From contig OX638348.1 of assembly GCA_951813085.1 (NCBI GenBank), positions 2,675,627-2,739,626 of the forward strand: a stretch of 64,000 bases of DNA. Reading direction: 5' to 3'. Shown here piece after piece: positions 8,817-17,809 of this stretch (the first letter of the stretch is position 1; every line of letters starts with the position of its first letter). Position numbers and translations under genes: made by a program. The notes beneath the pieces are model-generated. The model was given only the letters and a program-made list of their open reading frames with translations. It was not told the DNA's origin and did not search any database. Source of the stretch: an uncultured Opitutaceae bacterium. Lineage in GTDB: Bacteria > Verrucomicrobiota > Verrucomicrobiia > Opitutales > Opitutaceae.

Positions 8817-9953
8817 ATGAAAGAAGTCTTTCATATAACAATGGCGCACAATCGATATGACACGAGAATCTTTCTTAAGGAATGCCGCTCTATCGCAAAG
8901 ATTAAGGATTACTCTGTGACTCTACTAGTAAAGGATGGACTACCTTCAGAGGAAAAAGACAAGGTAAAGATACTCAATCTAAGCAAGCCTCCCCCAAACC
9001 GACTCATGAGATTCCTCTCAGGCATACTCTCACTAGCGGTTGAGACTTCAAAGCGAAGACCTGACATTGTCCACATTCACGACCCTGAGCTAATCATGCT
9101 TATCCCCCTATGGAAGGCATTGGGTATATATACTATTTTTGATATGCATGAATATGTTCCTAAGGATATATGGACCAAGCACTACCTATCAGGAGTTCAG
9201 AAGATTACAATAGGAAGTCTGTATCTCGCATTTGAACGCATAGCGCTACTAAGCGAGGCGACAGTTTTCGCCGAACATTCCTACTCGAAACATTATCCAT
9301 GGCTAACTCGCAGCGTCTCGGTTCTCAATTACCCACAAATTAGTGAGATCCCAAATGGATCCCTACGCAAAGATTTCACATTCTGCTACCTCGGGGGTGT
9401 ATCACACAACAGAGGAATCATTTCTGCATTAAGGGCCATAAAGAGACTGAGAGACAATGGCATTCCAAGTACCTTTTTATGCATAGGCCCCATAGATCCA
9501 AAAGTAATATCCGATCCCCTTTTCTCACTGGCGCTGCAAGAAAAGTGGCTAGAAGCACCTGGCAGAATCCCTGCCAACAAAGCATGGCCGAGAATAGCCA
9601 AATGCCAGATCGGCTTAGCTATATTGGATCGAGAAGAAAATTTCACCCAATCATACCCAACAAAAGTATTTGAATATATGGCGATTGGCATACCCGTAAT
9701 AACATCGGACTTTACTCTATACAAAAAAGTCATAGAAAATACCCATTGTGGATTGTCCGTACCTCCTGAATCCGCCGACAAAATTTTCGAAGCGATGAAA
9801 CGTCTCGTAACCGACGAAGACTACGCGACCAAGCTAGGGGAAAACGGACGACAATCAGTTTCAAAGTATTTCTCGTGGAGTTCCCAGGAAAACAAGCTAC
9901 TTGGTCTCTATAAACAACTTTTGAACGAGTTCAAACAACATACCCTATTATAA
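8817..9953 (+). CDS. Glycosyltransferase, GT4-like
   Basis: A 378-residue protein with an N-terminal region containing VHIHDPELIM (about residues 84-93) and a C-terminal nucleotide-sugar-binding domain with FCYLGGVSHNRG and TKVFEYMAIGIPVITSD, the usual GT4 signature region. It probably adds one sugar of the repeat unit. ATG start four bases after the HisF-like stop; its last codon is followed directly by the ATG of the next gene. Donor sugar unknown. Confidence 0.82.
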   Translation: MKEVFHITMAHNRYDTRIFLKECRSIAKIKDYSVTLLVKDGLPSEEKDKVKILNLSKPPPNRLMRFLSGILSLAVETSKRRPDIVHIHDPELIMLIPLWKALGIYTIFDMHEYVPKDIWTKHYLSGVQKITIGSLYLAFERIALLSEATVFAEHSYSKHYPWLTRSVSVLNYPQISEIPNGSLRKDFTFCYLGGVSHNRGIISALRAIKRLRDNGIPSTFLCIGPIDPKVISDPLFSLALQEKWLEAPGRIPANKAWPRIAKCQIGLAILDREENFTQSYPTKVFEYMAIGIPVITSDFTLYKKVIENTHCGLSVPPESADKIFEAMKRLVTDEDYATKLGENGRQSVSKYFSWSSQENKLLGLYKQLLNEFKQHTLL

Positions 9954-11828
9954 ATGTGCGGTATAATTGGATACATTGGATTAAATAAAATTTCCCCAGA
10001 ACGCTGGCGGAATGCCGCAGCTAGGCAACTTCATCGCGGACCAGACTCTCAGGGAGACTATAACTCCAGTATTGGGCACTGGGAAATGAAACTTGGCCAC
10101 CAACGACTTTCCATTATCGACCTAAGTCAATCTGGGCACCAACCCATGATTGGGAAATCGGCAGAATCCATCCTCTCTTTCAATGGCGAAATCTATAACT
10201 ACCTAGAAATTCGTGATGAGCTTCAAAAGGAAGGAAAAGCATTCGAAGGAAACTCAGATACTGAGATTCTATTATCTGCACTAGAAACTTGGGGAGTCGC
10301 AAAAACCCAACAAAAACTAGACGGAATGTGGGCATGGACGTTACTCGAGCCACTTAAGAAGCGCCTCACTCTATCCCGCGATCGTTTTGGTGAAAAACCT
10401 CTCTTCTGGACCTGCGATGGAACGAGTTTGTTCTTTGCCTCAGAGATCAAATCCCTACTCGCCCTTACGCAAAAACGCTTCCCACTCAATGCGAAAACAA
10501 TTTCTAATTTCGCAAAACAATCTTTAGCGAACGTCGATGAACAGACCTACTACGAAGGGATATTTCAACTACCTCCAGCCCACAATCTTTCACTTGACCT
10601 GAACCAGCCTACCCTCGCCCCCTTAGTTACCAAATACTGGGAGCCACACCTAGAGCAATCTCATCATTCCCAATCGATCGATGCGTGTGCAGAAGAGATA
10701 CAGCACCTTTTCAAATGCAGTATTGAGAGAAGACTGAGAAGCGATGTCCCCGTCGGAATACTACTATCCGGCGGTATTGACTCTTCGGCGATTGCAGGCG
10801 TTGCCATCAAAGAGTTTGGAGCTGATGTACAGCTACTATCAGCCACCAGCGCGGACGCTAGATTCGATGAATCCTCATTCATTGACAGAATGGGAAGATA
10901 CCTCAAACGTCCTGTAAATAAAGTTCAATTAGAGCTCAATCCAACCACCCTATTTGAAGAACTCGAGGTAGCAACTTGGTTTGCAGACAGCCCAGTTTGG
11001 AGTTTATCAAATATCGCTCACAGAAACTTGATTCGAAAAGCGAAAGAGCTAGGAGTAACAGTTATACTCAGTGGCCAAGGAGCAGACGAGATTTTCTGCG
11101 GCTACAAAAAGTATCTAGGTTTCTACATTCAGCACTTAGCTAGAACAAAAAGAAAGCCTAAAGCCGCCGCTACACTTTTCCGCTTCTTCCTAAACAAAAG
11201 CATTGTCAATCAGTTTAATTTAGCCGAAGCAAAACGATACTTGCCATTCATAAAACCAAGCAAAAGCCTAGACTACTTCGGCGAGTACATTGCAGATAAA
11301 CCAACCGAAAACATAGGATTAAAGCCAAATCAGAGCATAGAGTCTCGCCAACTTGAGGACCTATGGAAATATTCTGTGCCAACCCTAACCCAATCGGAAG
11401 ACAGGATGTCGATGTCACATAGCAGAGAGATAAGACTGCCCTTCCTTGAACATTCCCTGGTCGAGCTAGCCCTAAACCTCCCAACAGAGCACAAGCTCTC
11501 GAATGGATGGACAAAACACGTATTCCGCCGAGCAGTATCACAGTATCTCCCAAAGGAAATAACATGGAGAAAGGACAAACAAGGCTTTGTAAACCCTCAA
11601 AGCGAATGGCTTAAATCAGAACTAAGAGAAAAAACCATAAGGACCTTCTTCAACACCGATTCACTTATTTTCAAATACAAATTAATTGATCGCAAGAAGC
11701 TATTGATGACCTACGATGCCTTTTGCAAACAACGACCAAACAGCGGTAGAATCTGGTTCAAAGACATTTTTAATCCAATCGCCCTTGAAATTTGGCTAAG
11801 GACAAACGAGTCCACCATATCAAATTAG
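9954..11828 (+). CDS. asnB: Asparagine synthase (glutamine-hydrolysing)-like, full length
   Basis: A complete 624-residue protein beginning MCGIIGYIG, so Cys2 can be the N-terminal glutaminase nucleophile after Met removal. The glutaminase domain has the RGPDSQG and FNGEIYN motifs. The synthetase domain has the PP-loop LSGGIDSSAI near residues 269-278 and GQGADEIFCGY near 369-379. Amidation of aspartate is the textbook reaction, but homologues inside O-antigen clusters are thought to amidate a uronic acid carboxyl. With a diacetamido-uronic acid predicted from neighbouring genes, that is the favoured role. The gene starts immediately after the glycosyltransferase stop. Confidence 0.85.
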   Translation: MCGIIGYIGLNKISPERWRNAAARQLHRGPDSQGDYNSSIGHWEMKLGHQRLSIIDLSQSGHQPMIGKSAESILSFNGEIYNYLEIRDELQKEGKAFEGNSDTEILLSALETWGVAKTQQKLDGMWAWTLLEPLKKRLTLSRDRFGEKPLFWTCDGTSLFFASEIKSLLALTQKRFPLNAKTISNFAKQSLANVDEQTYYEGIFQLPPAHNLSLDLNQPTLAPLVTKYWEPHLEQSHHSQSIDACAEEIQHLFKCSIERRLRSDVPVGILLSGGIDSSAIAGVAIKEFGADVQLLSATSADARFDESSFIDRMGRYLKRPVNKVQLELNPTTLFEELEVATWFADSPVWSLSNIAHRNLIRKAKELGVTVILSGQGADEIFCGYKKYLGFYIQHLARTKRKPKAAATLFRFFLNKSIVNQFNLAEAKRYLPFIKPSKSLDYFGEYIADKPTENIGLKPNQSIESRQLEDLWKYSVPTLTQSEDRMSMSHSREIRLPFLEHSLVELALNLPTEHKLSNGWTKHVFRRAVSQYLPKEITWRKDKQGFVNPQSEWLKSELREKTIRTFFNTDSLIFKYKLIDRKKLLMTYDAFCKQRPNSGRIWFKDIFNPIALEIWLRTNESTISN

Positions 11829-11879
11829 CAACAAATCCGCCCCTTTCTATTCGCTTTTTCTAGACGATCCCACGCACAA

Positions 11880-12944
11880 ATGAGCACTTTTAAAATTGCA
11901 TTAGTCGGTTGTGGCCGAATTGCTAAACGACATTCTGAACTCCTAGGAAACAATCAAATCAATGGCGCAGAACTAACTGCTGTTTGCGATGTCGACGAAG
12001 AAAAAGCACGTAATATTGGCGGACAATTCCAGGTTCCCTTCTTTACCGATGCACATAAAATGGCATCACATTCCGAGATTGACGCAGTCGCGATACTGAC
12101 AGAGAGCGGAAACCATGCAAAACATGCAATCGAGTTAGCAAGATACGGGAAGCACATCATCGTAGAAAAGCCAATGGCCCTAACCCTGGAAGACGCCGAC
12201 GAAATGATCAGTGCGTGCGACAAAGCCGGGGTAAAGCTCTTCGTGGTGAAACAAAACCGTTTCAATGTTCCCGTAGTTAAACTGCGGGAAGCACTAGAGG
12301 CAAACCGTTTCGGGAAACTGGTTTTAGGTACAGTACGGGTACGTTGGTGCCGACCACAGAAGTACTATGACCAGGACGCATGGCGAGGGACATGGGCTCT
12401 CGACGGCGGAGTCCTTACAAACCAGGCGAGCCATCACATCGACCTGCTAGAGTGGATGATGGGCGACGTGGAAAGTGTTTTCGCAAAAAGCACAACAGCC
12501 CTAGCTGATATAGAAGCCGAAGATACTGCTGTTGTTATCCTCAAATTTAGAAATGGTGCACTCGGTATTATAGAAGCAACTACAGCTACAAGGCCAAAAG
12601 ATCTCGAGGGTTCAATCTCCATTCTAGGCGAAAACGGGACCGTCGAAATCGGAGGTTTCGCAGTAAACGAAATGAAAACATGGGATTTCTCGAAATCCGC
12701 CGAAGGCGATGACGCCATTCTTGAGAAATATTCGGTCAACCCACCAGACGTCTACGGCTTTGGACACAAAGCCTATTACGAGCATATCGTTGATTGCATA
12801 TCCAACAATAAGGTGCACCTAGTGGATGGCCTCCAGGGCCGCAGAAGCCTTGAACTAATCAATGCCATCTATGAATCCATTGAAACAGGAAGAGAAGTGC
12901 ATATGAGATTCCAACCCCGCTACTGCAAACTTGGCAATGCCTAG
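11880..12944 (+). CDS. wbpB: WbpB-like UDP-GlcNAcA 3-dehydrogenase (Gfo/Idh/MocA family)
   Basis: A 354-residue oxidoreductase with the N-terminal Rossmann fold VGCGRIAKRHSE (residues 9-20) and the EKP motif (VEKPMAL, about residues 97-103). Closeness to WbpB/WlbA is suggested by the VKQNRFNVPVVKLREAL block and the VRVRWCRPQKYYDQDAWRGT segment. WbpB oxidises C3 of UDP-N-acetylglucosaminuronic acid with NAD, preparing it for transamination by WbpE. The next two genes encode WbpD- and WbpE-like proteins, which supports this assignment strongly. The 51-base gap upstream is the first sizeable one in the cluster, so a promoter may sit there. Confidence 0.88.
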   Translation: MSTFKIALVGCGRIAKRHSELLGNNQINGAELTAVCDVDEEKARNIGGQFQVPFFTDAHKMASHSEIDAVAILTESGNHAKHAIELARYGKHIIVEKPMALTLEDADEMISACDKAGVKLFVVKQNRFNVPVVKLREALEANRFGKLVLGTVRVRWCRPQKYYDQDAWRGTWALDGGVLTNQASHHIDLLEWMMGDVESVFAKSTTALADIEAEDTAVVILKFRNGALGIIEATTATRPKDLEGSISILGENGTVEIGGFAVNEMKTWDFSKSAEGDDAILEKYSVNPPDVYGFGHKAYYEHIVDCISNNKVHLVDGLQGRRSLELINAIYESIETGREVHMRFQPRYCKLGNA

Positions 12945-13410
12945 CTCACACCCCTCAAAAACTTCACAAGCCGGAATCAAGAATGTTCGTTTCGGAAATG
13001 ACGTACATGTCGTCTCACCTGCAAACCTATACGGGTGCTCAATCAATGACGGCGTTTTTATTGGTCCATTTGTCGAAATTCAAAAGAACGTAACAATTGG
13101 CCGTGAAACGCGAATTCAATCACATAGTTTCGTATGCGAACTCGTAACAATCGGCACCAAGTGCTTTATTGGTCATGGAGTAATGTTCATCAACGACCTC
13201 TTTCAAAATGGGGGACCAGCTGGTGGTGATAAATCCCAATGGAAAGAAACGACTATAGGCGATTCCGTCAGCATTGGCTCAAACTCAACCATACTCCCGG
13301 TAAGAATTTGCGATAACGCAGTAATCGGCGCAGGTAGCGTTGTAACCAAAGATATTAACTCGCCTGGTATCTACGCAGGAAACCCGGCAAAATTCATCAG
13401 ACCACTTTAA
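12937..13410 (+). CDS. wbpD: WbpD-like sugar N-acetyltransferase (left-handed beta-helix)
   Basis: A protein of about 157 residues made largely of hexapeptide repeats (for example VTIGRETRI, DSVSIGSNSTILPVRI, DNAVIGAGSVVTKDI), ending in the AGNPAKFIRPL motif of acyltransferases of this fold. WbpD acetylates the 3-amino group made by WbpE, giving UDP-2,3-diacetamido-2,3-dideoxy-glucuronic acid. The ATG at 12937 overlaps the wbpB stop by 8 bases; a TTG at 12931 is possible but less likely. Gene order wbpB-wbpD-wbpE is as in known clusters. Confidence 0.87.
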   Translation: MPSSHPSKTSQAGIKNVRFGNDVHVVSPANLYGCSINDGVFIGPFVEIQKNVTIGRETRIQSHSFVCELVTIGTKCFIGHGVMFINDLFQNGGPAGGDKSQWKETTIGDSVSIGSNSTILPVRICDNAVIGAGSVVTKDINSPGIYAGNPAKFIRPL

Positions 13411-13414
13411 AAAA

Positions 13415-14536
13415 ATGAAAATTCCTTTTGTCGATCTAAAGGCTCAGTACATCGACCTAAAAATAGAGATGGATAACGCTATTCAGCAGGTCATCGACGA
13501 ACGAGCATTCATCGGTAACACGAACAATCGATTCGTCTCAAAGTTTGAGCAAGAATTCGCAGAATTCGCAGGAGCAGATCATTGCGTTTCATGCGCAAAC
13601 GGTACCGATGCAATCGAAATTCTCCTTAAAGCAAGCGGAGTAAAAACAGGAGATGAAGTAATTGTGCCCGCCATCTCTTGGATCGCTACGTCTGAAGCTG
13701 TCAGCAATATTGGAGCGACGCCTGTCTTCGCAGACATAGAAGAAGGCAGCTTCACGATTTGCCCCCAAAGCGTACGATCGAAAATTACAGATCAAACTAG
13801 GGCTATCATTCCAGTTCACCTATATGGTTGCCCAGCGGACTTGACCTCGATCAGTGAATTATGCTTAGATCATGATCTAATACTAATAGAGGACTGCGCC
13901 CAAGCGCACGGAGCTCACTACAAAGGAAAACCTGTCGGAACGTTCGGATCAGGAGGAACCTTCAGCTTTTTCCCCGGGAAAAACCTTGGAGCGTACGGCG
14001 ACGCTGGAGGCATTATCACAATGGACTCCGAAATTGCCGCAACCGCAAAAATGATTTCTCAACACGGTCAATCTTCCAAAAAACATGACCATAAAATGGA
14101 AGGCCGCAATAGTCGATTGGATGGTATTCAAGCTGCCATTCTATCTGTAAAGCTGCCTCATCTGCCAAAATGGACGGATCGCCGAATTCACAATGCCCTC
14201 CGCTACTCAGAACAGTTAGAATCTCTTGATCTTTGCCTGCAACAATCAGATTCCCAAAATAAACACGTTTACCATCTCTTCGCAGTCTTACACGAGCAAC
14301 GAGACCATCTTCGCAAAGAGCTCCAGGCGGCCGGAATTAGCACCGGAAACCAATACCCCAAGCCCCTCCCCTTTCTTAGTGCCTATCGCCACAAAAAAAC
14401 CAAAATAGAAGACTTCCCCAATGCAATACGCCTATCAGAACAAATCCTAACCCTTCCCATGCATCCTGAAATGGATGCTGCGAAAACCGGATATGTTTGC
14501 TCAAATCTCTCCAAAGCGATTTCGCAACTTAAATGA
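13415..14536 (+). CDS. wbpE: WbpE-like PLP-dependent sugar aminotransferase (DegT/DnrJ family)
   Basis: A 373-residue DegT/DnrJ/EryC1 aminotransferase. The PLP lysine is in SFFPGKNLGAYGDAG (Lys at about 189), the cofactor-stacking region is CANGTDAIE (about 60-68), and EDCAQAHGA (about 159-167) carries the PLP-contacting Asp. WbpE transfers an amino group from glutamate to the 3-keto sugar made by WbpB. The 4-base gap to wbpD and the 4-base overlap (ATGA) with the next gene show a single transcript. Assignment to WbpE rather than another sugar aminotransferase rests on its neighbours as much as on its sequence. Confidence 0.87.
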   Translation: MKIPFVDLKAQYIDLKIEMDNAIQQVIDERAFIGNTNNRFVSKFEQEFAEFAGADHCVSCANGTDAIEILLKASGVKTGDEVIVPAISWIATSEAVSNIGATPVFADIEEGSFTICPQSVRSKITDQTRAIIPVHLYGCPADLTSISELCLDHDLILIEDCAQAHGAHYKGKPVGTFGSGGTFSFFPGKNLGAYGDAGGIITMDSEIAATAKMISQHGQSSKKHDHKMEGRNSRLDGIQAAILSVKLPHLPKWTDRRIHNALRYSEQLESLDLCLQQSDSQNKHVYHLFAVLHEQRDHLRKELQAAGISTGNQYPKPLPFLSAYRHKKTKIEDFPNAIRLSEQILTLPMHPEMDAAKTGYVCSNLSKAISQLK

Positions 14537-15792
14537 ACATCTGGATCATCAAGCTCGGGGAGCCGCTTCCGATAGACCCTGGATCCCCTCGCTTATTTCG
14601 CTCAGGACTCCTAGCCAGCGAACTTAGCGCTCGAGGTCATAAAGTAACCTATTGGACGTCTAACGTAATCCACCACATGAAGATTCTTCGTGACCCAGAG
14701 AGCTTGAAAAACTCCCCCCAAGGATGGGAAATCTTGCCATTGCAAGGGTGCTTGTACAAGAAAAATGTCAGCCTCAACAGAATTCGGCACAACGCTCAAA
14801 CGGCGCGGGACTTCGAAAAACGAGCAAGATCATTACCCAAGCCTGATATAATTCTAAGCTGCCTCCCAACCTTAGAACTGTGCCAGGCGGCAACCATATT
14901 CTCGATAGAGAATAATATTCCCTGTATAATAGACATTCGCGATCTCTGGCCAGATATTATTAGAGACCATGCACCTCAAGCGCTTCGTCCTTTAGCAAGG
15001 GGTCTGCTTGCAGGAATGTTTCGCCAAGTAAAGCAAGCATGTGTGAATGCGACCGCAATCACAGGAGTATCTGAACCGATTGTACAATGGGGACTAGACT
15101 ATTCGCAACGACCAGCAAACTCATTTGATAGAGCCTTCTATCTGAGTTACGATTCTAAGAAGGAAAAGACCCCATCAAACCAAAACGAGATTCTTGCAAA
15201 GCTGAAGATTTCAAAATCTGATTTCCTCGTCGTCTACTTTGGGGCTCTAAGCAAACGTCACGAATGGCAAACCATCCTAGAAGCAATCAAAGCTCTCCGC
15301 GACTCGAAGTACATAAAATTTCTAATTTGCGGCAAAGGCGATTCAGAGGAAGAGATTCTAAATAGAACTAAGAACCTGAACAATGTAATAACTCCAGGTT
15401 GGTTAAACGCAGAAGAGCTATCCATTTTGGCCCAAAGAGCGGACCTCGGCTTAATTCCCTTCGCATCTTCCTCAGACTACATCAGAAGCTATCCAAACAA
15501 AGTGGGAGAATATCTACACTATGGCATACCAATAGTATCCAGTATAAACGGTATTCTCAAAGAGTTCCTAGCAGAAAACCAATGCGGAACGACTTACTCG
15601 AACAATTCACCAACTGAACTAATCGAACTATTAGTTCACCTTTCCAACTCTCCTGAGGAGGTTAAGAATATGCGTCAGCACGGTAAAACTGCATTCGAGA
15701 AGAATTTTGACGCTAAAAAGACCTACCTTGAAATGAGTAAATGGCTTGAAGGCATAGCAGCAAACGTTAACACAACTGCTAGTAATAAGTGA
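14533..15792 (+). CDS. Glycosyltransferase, WbuB-like GT4
   Basis: A 419-residue protein starting MNIWIIKLGEPLP, with an N-terminal domain containing IIDIRDLWPDIIRDHAP (about residues 134-150). That motif is shared by WbuB/WbpH-type transferases that handle N-acetylated deoxy sugars. The C-terminal domain has VVYFGALSKRHEW and YPNKVGEYLHYGIPIVSS. It likely transfers one of the modified amino sugars made by this cluster. It overlaps wbpE by 4 bases and is the last fully intact gene before the scarred region at 15.9-16.2 kb. Confidence 0.8.
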   Translation: MNIWIIKLGEPLPIDPGSPRLFRSGLLASELSARGHKVTYWTSNVIHHMKILRDPESLKNSPQGWEILPLQGCLYKKNVSLNRIRHNAQTARDFEKRARSLPKPDIILSCLPTLELCQAATIFSIENNIPCIIDIRDLWPDIIRDHAPQALRPLARGLLAGMFRQVKQACVNATAITGVSEPIVQWGLDYSQRPANSFDRAFYLSYDSKKEKTPSNQNEILAKLKISKSDFLVVYFGALSKRHEWQTILEAIKALRDSKYIKFLICGKGDSEEEILNRTKNLNNVITPGWLNAEELSILAQRADLGLIPFASSSDYIRSYPNKVGEYLHYGIPIVSSINGILKEFLAENQCGTTYSNNSPTELIELLVHLSNSPEEVKNMRQHGKTAFEKNFDAKKTYLEMSKWLEGIAANVNTTASNK

Positions 15793-15885
15793 TCTACGGA
15801 ACCGTTTAGAGAGCTATTGAGCCTGACTTAAAAATTTGGGTAGTTAAGTGATCCAATTCCCCCTAGCGACAAACCTGATTACGAA

Positions 15886-16012
15886 TTGAAACGCCTCCTA
15901 GACACATTCGTATCAGCGCTCGCTTTGATCCTCCTGGCGCCGTTGATAATCATCATCGGAATAGCAGTTAAGATAAAACTGGGCGGGTCGCCATTCTTTA
16001 GACAAGATCGAG
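15886..16012 (+). pseudogene. Truncated sugar-phosphate transferase (N-terminal fragment)
   Basis: The frame from about 15886 reads KRLLDTFVSALALILLAPL and ends at SPFFRQDRA, the membrane-anchor start of an undecaprenyl-phosphate sugar transferase (bacterial sugar transferase family, WbaP/PglC-like). The homology stops near 16012 and sequence belonging to another gene on the opposite strand begins. Only about 40 residues remain, so it cannot be active. An intact paralogue lies just downstream at 16288-16905. Confidence 0.75.
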
Positions 16013-16195
16013 CGCCACGGTACCATTTGCCACAGCAATTGCGTGCTTCGCCCCGACAAGGCTGGCGAATTCTTTTTCGAACTCTCGCCCATGGGTCCCT
16101 GTCCAAAAGTTTACCTTTCCGGAGGCAAGTACCTGAGTAGTCGCTTCTATTTCCTTGTCGCTAAATACAGGCCAGGGTGCGAATTGAATGCTCAT
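16010..16195 (-). pseudogene. Truncated DegT-family sugar aminotransferase (N-terminal fragment)
   Basis: On the minus strand, an ATG at 16195 opens a frame reading MSIQFAPWPVFSDKEIEA and continuing to AKHAIAVANGTVALDLV. This is the first 60 or so residues of a DegT/DnrJ-type aminotransferase, up to the PLP-phosphate-binding region. It then runs straight into the truncated sugar-transferase fragment from the other strand. The body of the gene, including the catalytic lysine, is gone. It is a remnant of an inversion or deletion between two polysaccharide genes. Confidence 0.72.
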
Positions 16196-16287
16196 ATAAT
16201 CTACCGCATTTCCAAGAGTGCGCTATAGTAGCCGGAAGGTCGGTGCAACTACAGTCCGATTTATCTCGACGCCAAAACCGTGAAATC

Positions 16288-16905
16288 ATGCAACCATCGT
16301 CCTACAAAATCTGCAAACGCACTTTTGATTTGATCGCTTCGACAGTTCTGCTGGTGTTTCTCTCACCGCTGCTGATCATCATTGGAATTGTCGTTTTCTG
16401 GTTCTTGGGGAGACCTGTCTTATTCAGGCAATCCCGTTCTGGTCTAAATGGAGAGCCGTTCGAAATCCTAAAGTTTAGGAGCATGTCTGATGAGCGTGAT
16501 TTGGATGGCAATCTATTGGCAGATCAATTTAGGCTCGGGACTGTCGGGAGATGGCTTCGTGAGTTGAGTCTTGACGAGCTTCCATCGCTCATCAATGTTG
16601 TTAGGGGAGAGATGAGCTTAGTTGGCCCCCGCCCGCTCCTAGCGGAATACCGTGATTTGTACAGCAACGAGCAAAGGCGCCGCCTCGAGGTTCTTCCGGG
16701 AGTCACGGGATGGGCACAGGTTAATGGGCGAAACAATGTGTCCTGGAAAAAAAAGTTTGATCTTGATGTATGGTATGTGAACAACTGCTCTTTGTGGCTT
16801 GATCTCAAGATAATGTTTCTGACGGTGATGACGGTGATAAGGAGAGAAGGTGTTAACAAGACGGGTTTTGTGACCACTGACAAGTTTACGGGTAACGAGA
16901 AATGA
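16288..16905 (+). CDS. Undecaprenyl-phosphate sugar-1-phosphate transferase (initiating)
   Basis: About 205 residues from the ATG at 16288; the frame is open further upstream, but that part overlaps the DegT remnant. A hydrophobic anchor (about residues 11-36) is followed by the family motifs LFRQSRSGLNG, FEILKFRSM, LDELPSLINVVRGEMSLVGPRP split over about residues 91-112, and PGVTGWAQVNGRN. Proteins of this PglC/WecP-like type start repeat-unit synthesis by moving a sugar-phosphate onto undecaprenyl phosphate. It overlaps the next gene by 4 bases (ATGA). Confidence 0.85.
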   Translation: MQPSSYKICKRTFDLIASTVLLVFLSPLLIIIGIVVFWFLGRPVLFRQSRSGLNGEPFEILKFRSMSDERDLDGNLLADQFRLGTVGRWLRELSLDELPSLINVVRGEMSLVGPRPLLAEYRDLYSNEQRRRLEVLPGVTGWAQVNGRNNVSWKKKFDLDVWYVNNCSLWLDLKIMFLTVMTVIRREGVNKTGFVTTDKFTGNEK

Positions 16906-17471
16906 TAAGAGTTTTGTTTATGGGCCGCAAAGAAGTGGGCCGTGGTGCATTGCAATGGTTGCTCAATCGCGATGATGTTGAGGTGGTTGGAGTTATGACT
17001 GACAACCACTTGGAGTACTCACCGACGGGCGAGTTGGCCGCGGATCGCTCACTCCCGCTGTATACTTTTGAAGCGGCGCTTAGACTACTTGAGCAGGGTA
17101 AACTCGATCATGATTTGTCGCTGTCGATGCTGTATTGGAGGAAACTAAAAAAAGAATTTCTTTCTACTCCATCGCTCGGGGCGATAAATTTTCATCCTGC
17201 GCCGCTCCCTGACTACAAAGGGACCGCAGGCTACAACCTTGCCATTTTGAATCGGATGGACGAATGGGCTGCAACCGCTCACTATATGGATGAGGGGGAT
17301 AGATATCGGCGAGATTATCAAGGTTTCTTGGTTTCCAATCGATGAGTTGGAGGAAACGGCTTTGTCGCTAGAGTCGAAGACTCGCGAAGTGATACTTGAA
17401 CTGTTTTTTCAAGTAGTTTCCGACGTTGTGACCAATAAGGGAAGGTTGGCGACATCCCCCAATAAAGGAGG
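16902..17471 (+). pseudogene. Formyltransferase-like gene, frameshifted and cut by IS3 copy 1
   Basis: The first frame gives MIRVLFMGRKEVGRGALQWL through the formyltransferase segment INFHPAPLPDYKG (about residues 105-117) to HYMDEG. The continuation, MDEGIDIGEIIKVSWFPI, lies in the +1 frame. The shift falls at a run of five G residues (17294-17298), where one extra G would explain it. The second part is then interrupted at 17471-17472 by the left end of an IS3-family element. The protein resembles methionyl-tRNA/sugar N-formyltransferases, so it may once have made an N-formyl sugar. A sequencing error at the G run cannot be excluded, but the IS truncation is separate evidence of loss. Confidence 0.78.
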
Positions 17472-17542
17472 TGGTTGGGACCCCGCGAACTAGCCCACTT
17501 TTGATGAGGTGATTTTCGTCGATCAACGAAAGGACATCATCG

Positions 17543-17809
17543 CTGAAAAAGACAAGACGCGCGACCGAGCAGATAATCCGCATACTGAGGGAGGCCGACA
17601 CGGGGCTTCGGACCGAGGGGATCTGCCGCAGGCGCAGCATCAGCTCGCAGAGCTTCTACCGTTGGAAGACCAAGTACGGAGGCATGGATCTTAAGGAGGC
17701 TCAGCGCCTCCGCGACCTGGAGAAGGAGAACACCGAGCTCAAGAAGCTGCTTGCCGACCAGCTGCTCAAGACCAAGGCTTTGGAGATCGCGCTGGGGAAA
17801 AACCTCTGA
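17543..17809 (+). pseudogene. IS3 orfA, copy 1 (start codon lost)
   Basis: The frame matches the 88-residue OrfA of copy 2 nearly throughout: a helix-turn-helix region (RATEQIIRILREADTGLRTE) followed by a leucine-zipper-like heptad region (LRDLEKENTELKKLLADQLL). Where copy 2 has ATG, this copy has CTG at 17543, so initiation is probably weak or absent. It ends with TGA overlapping the start of the orfB frame, the arrangement that allows programmed frameshifting in IS3 elements. Confidence 0.75.
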
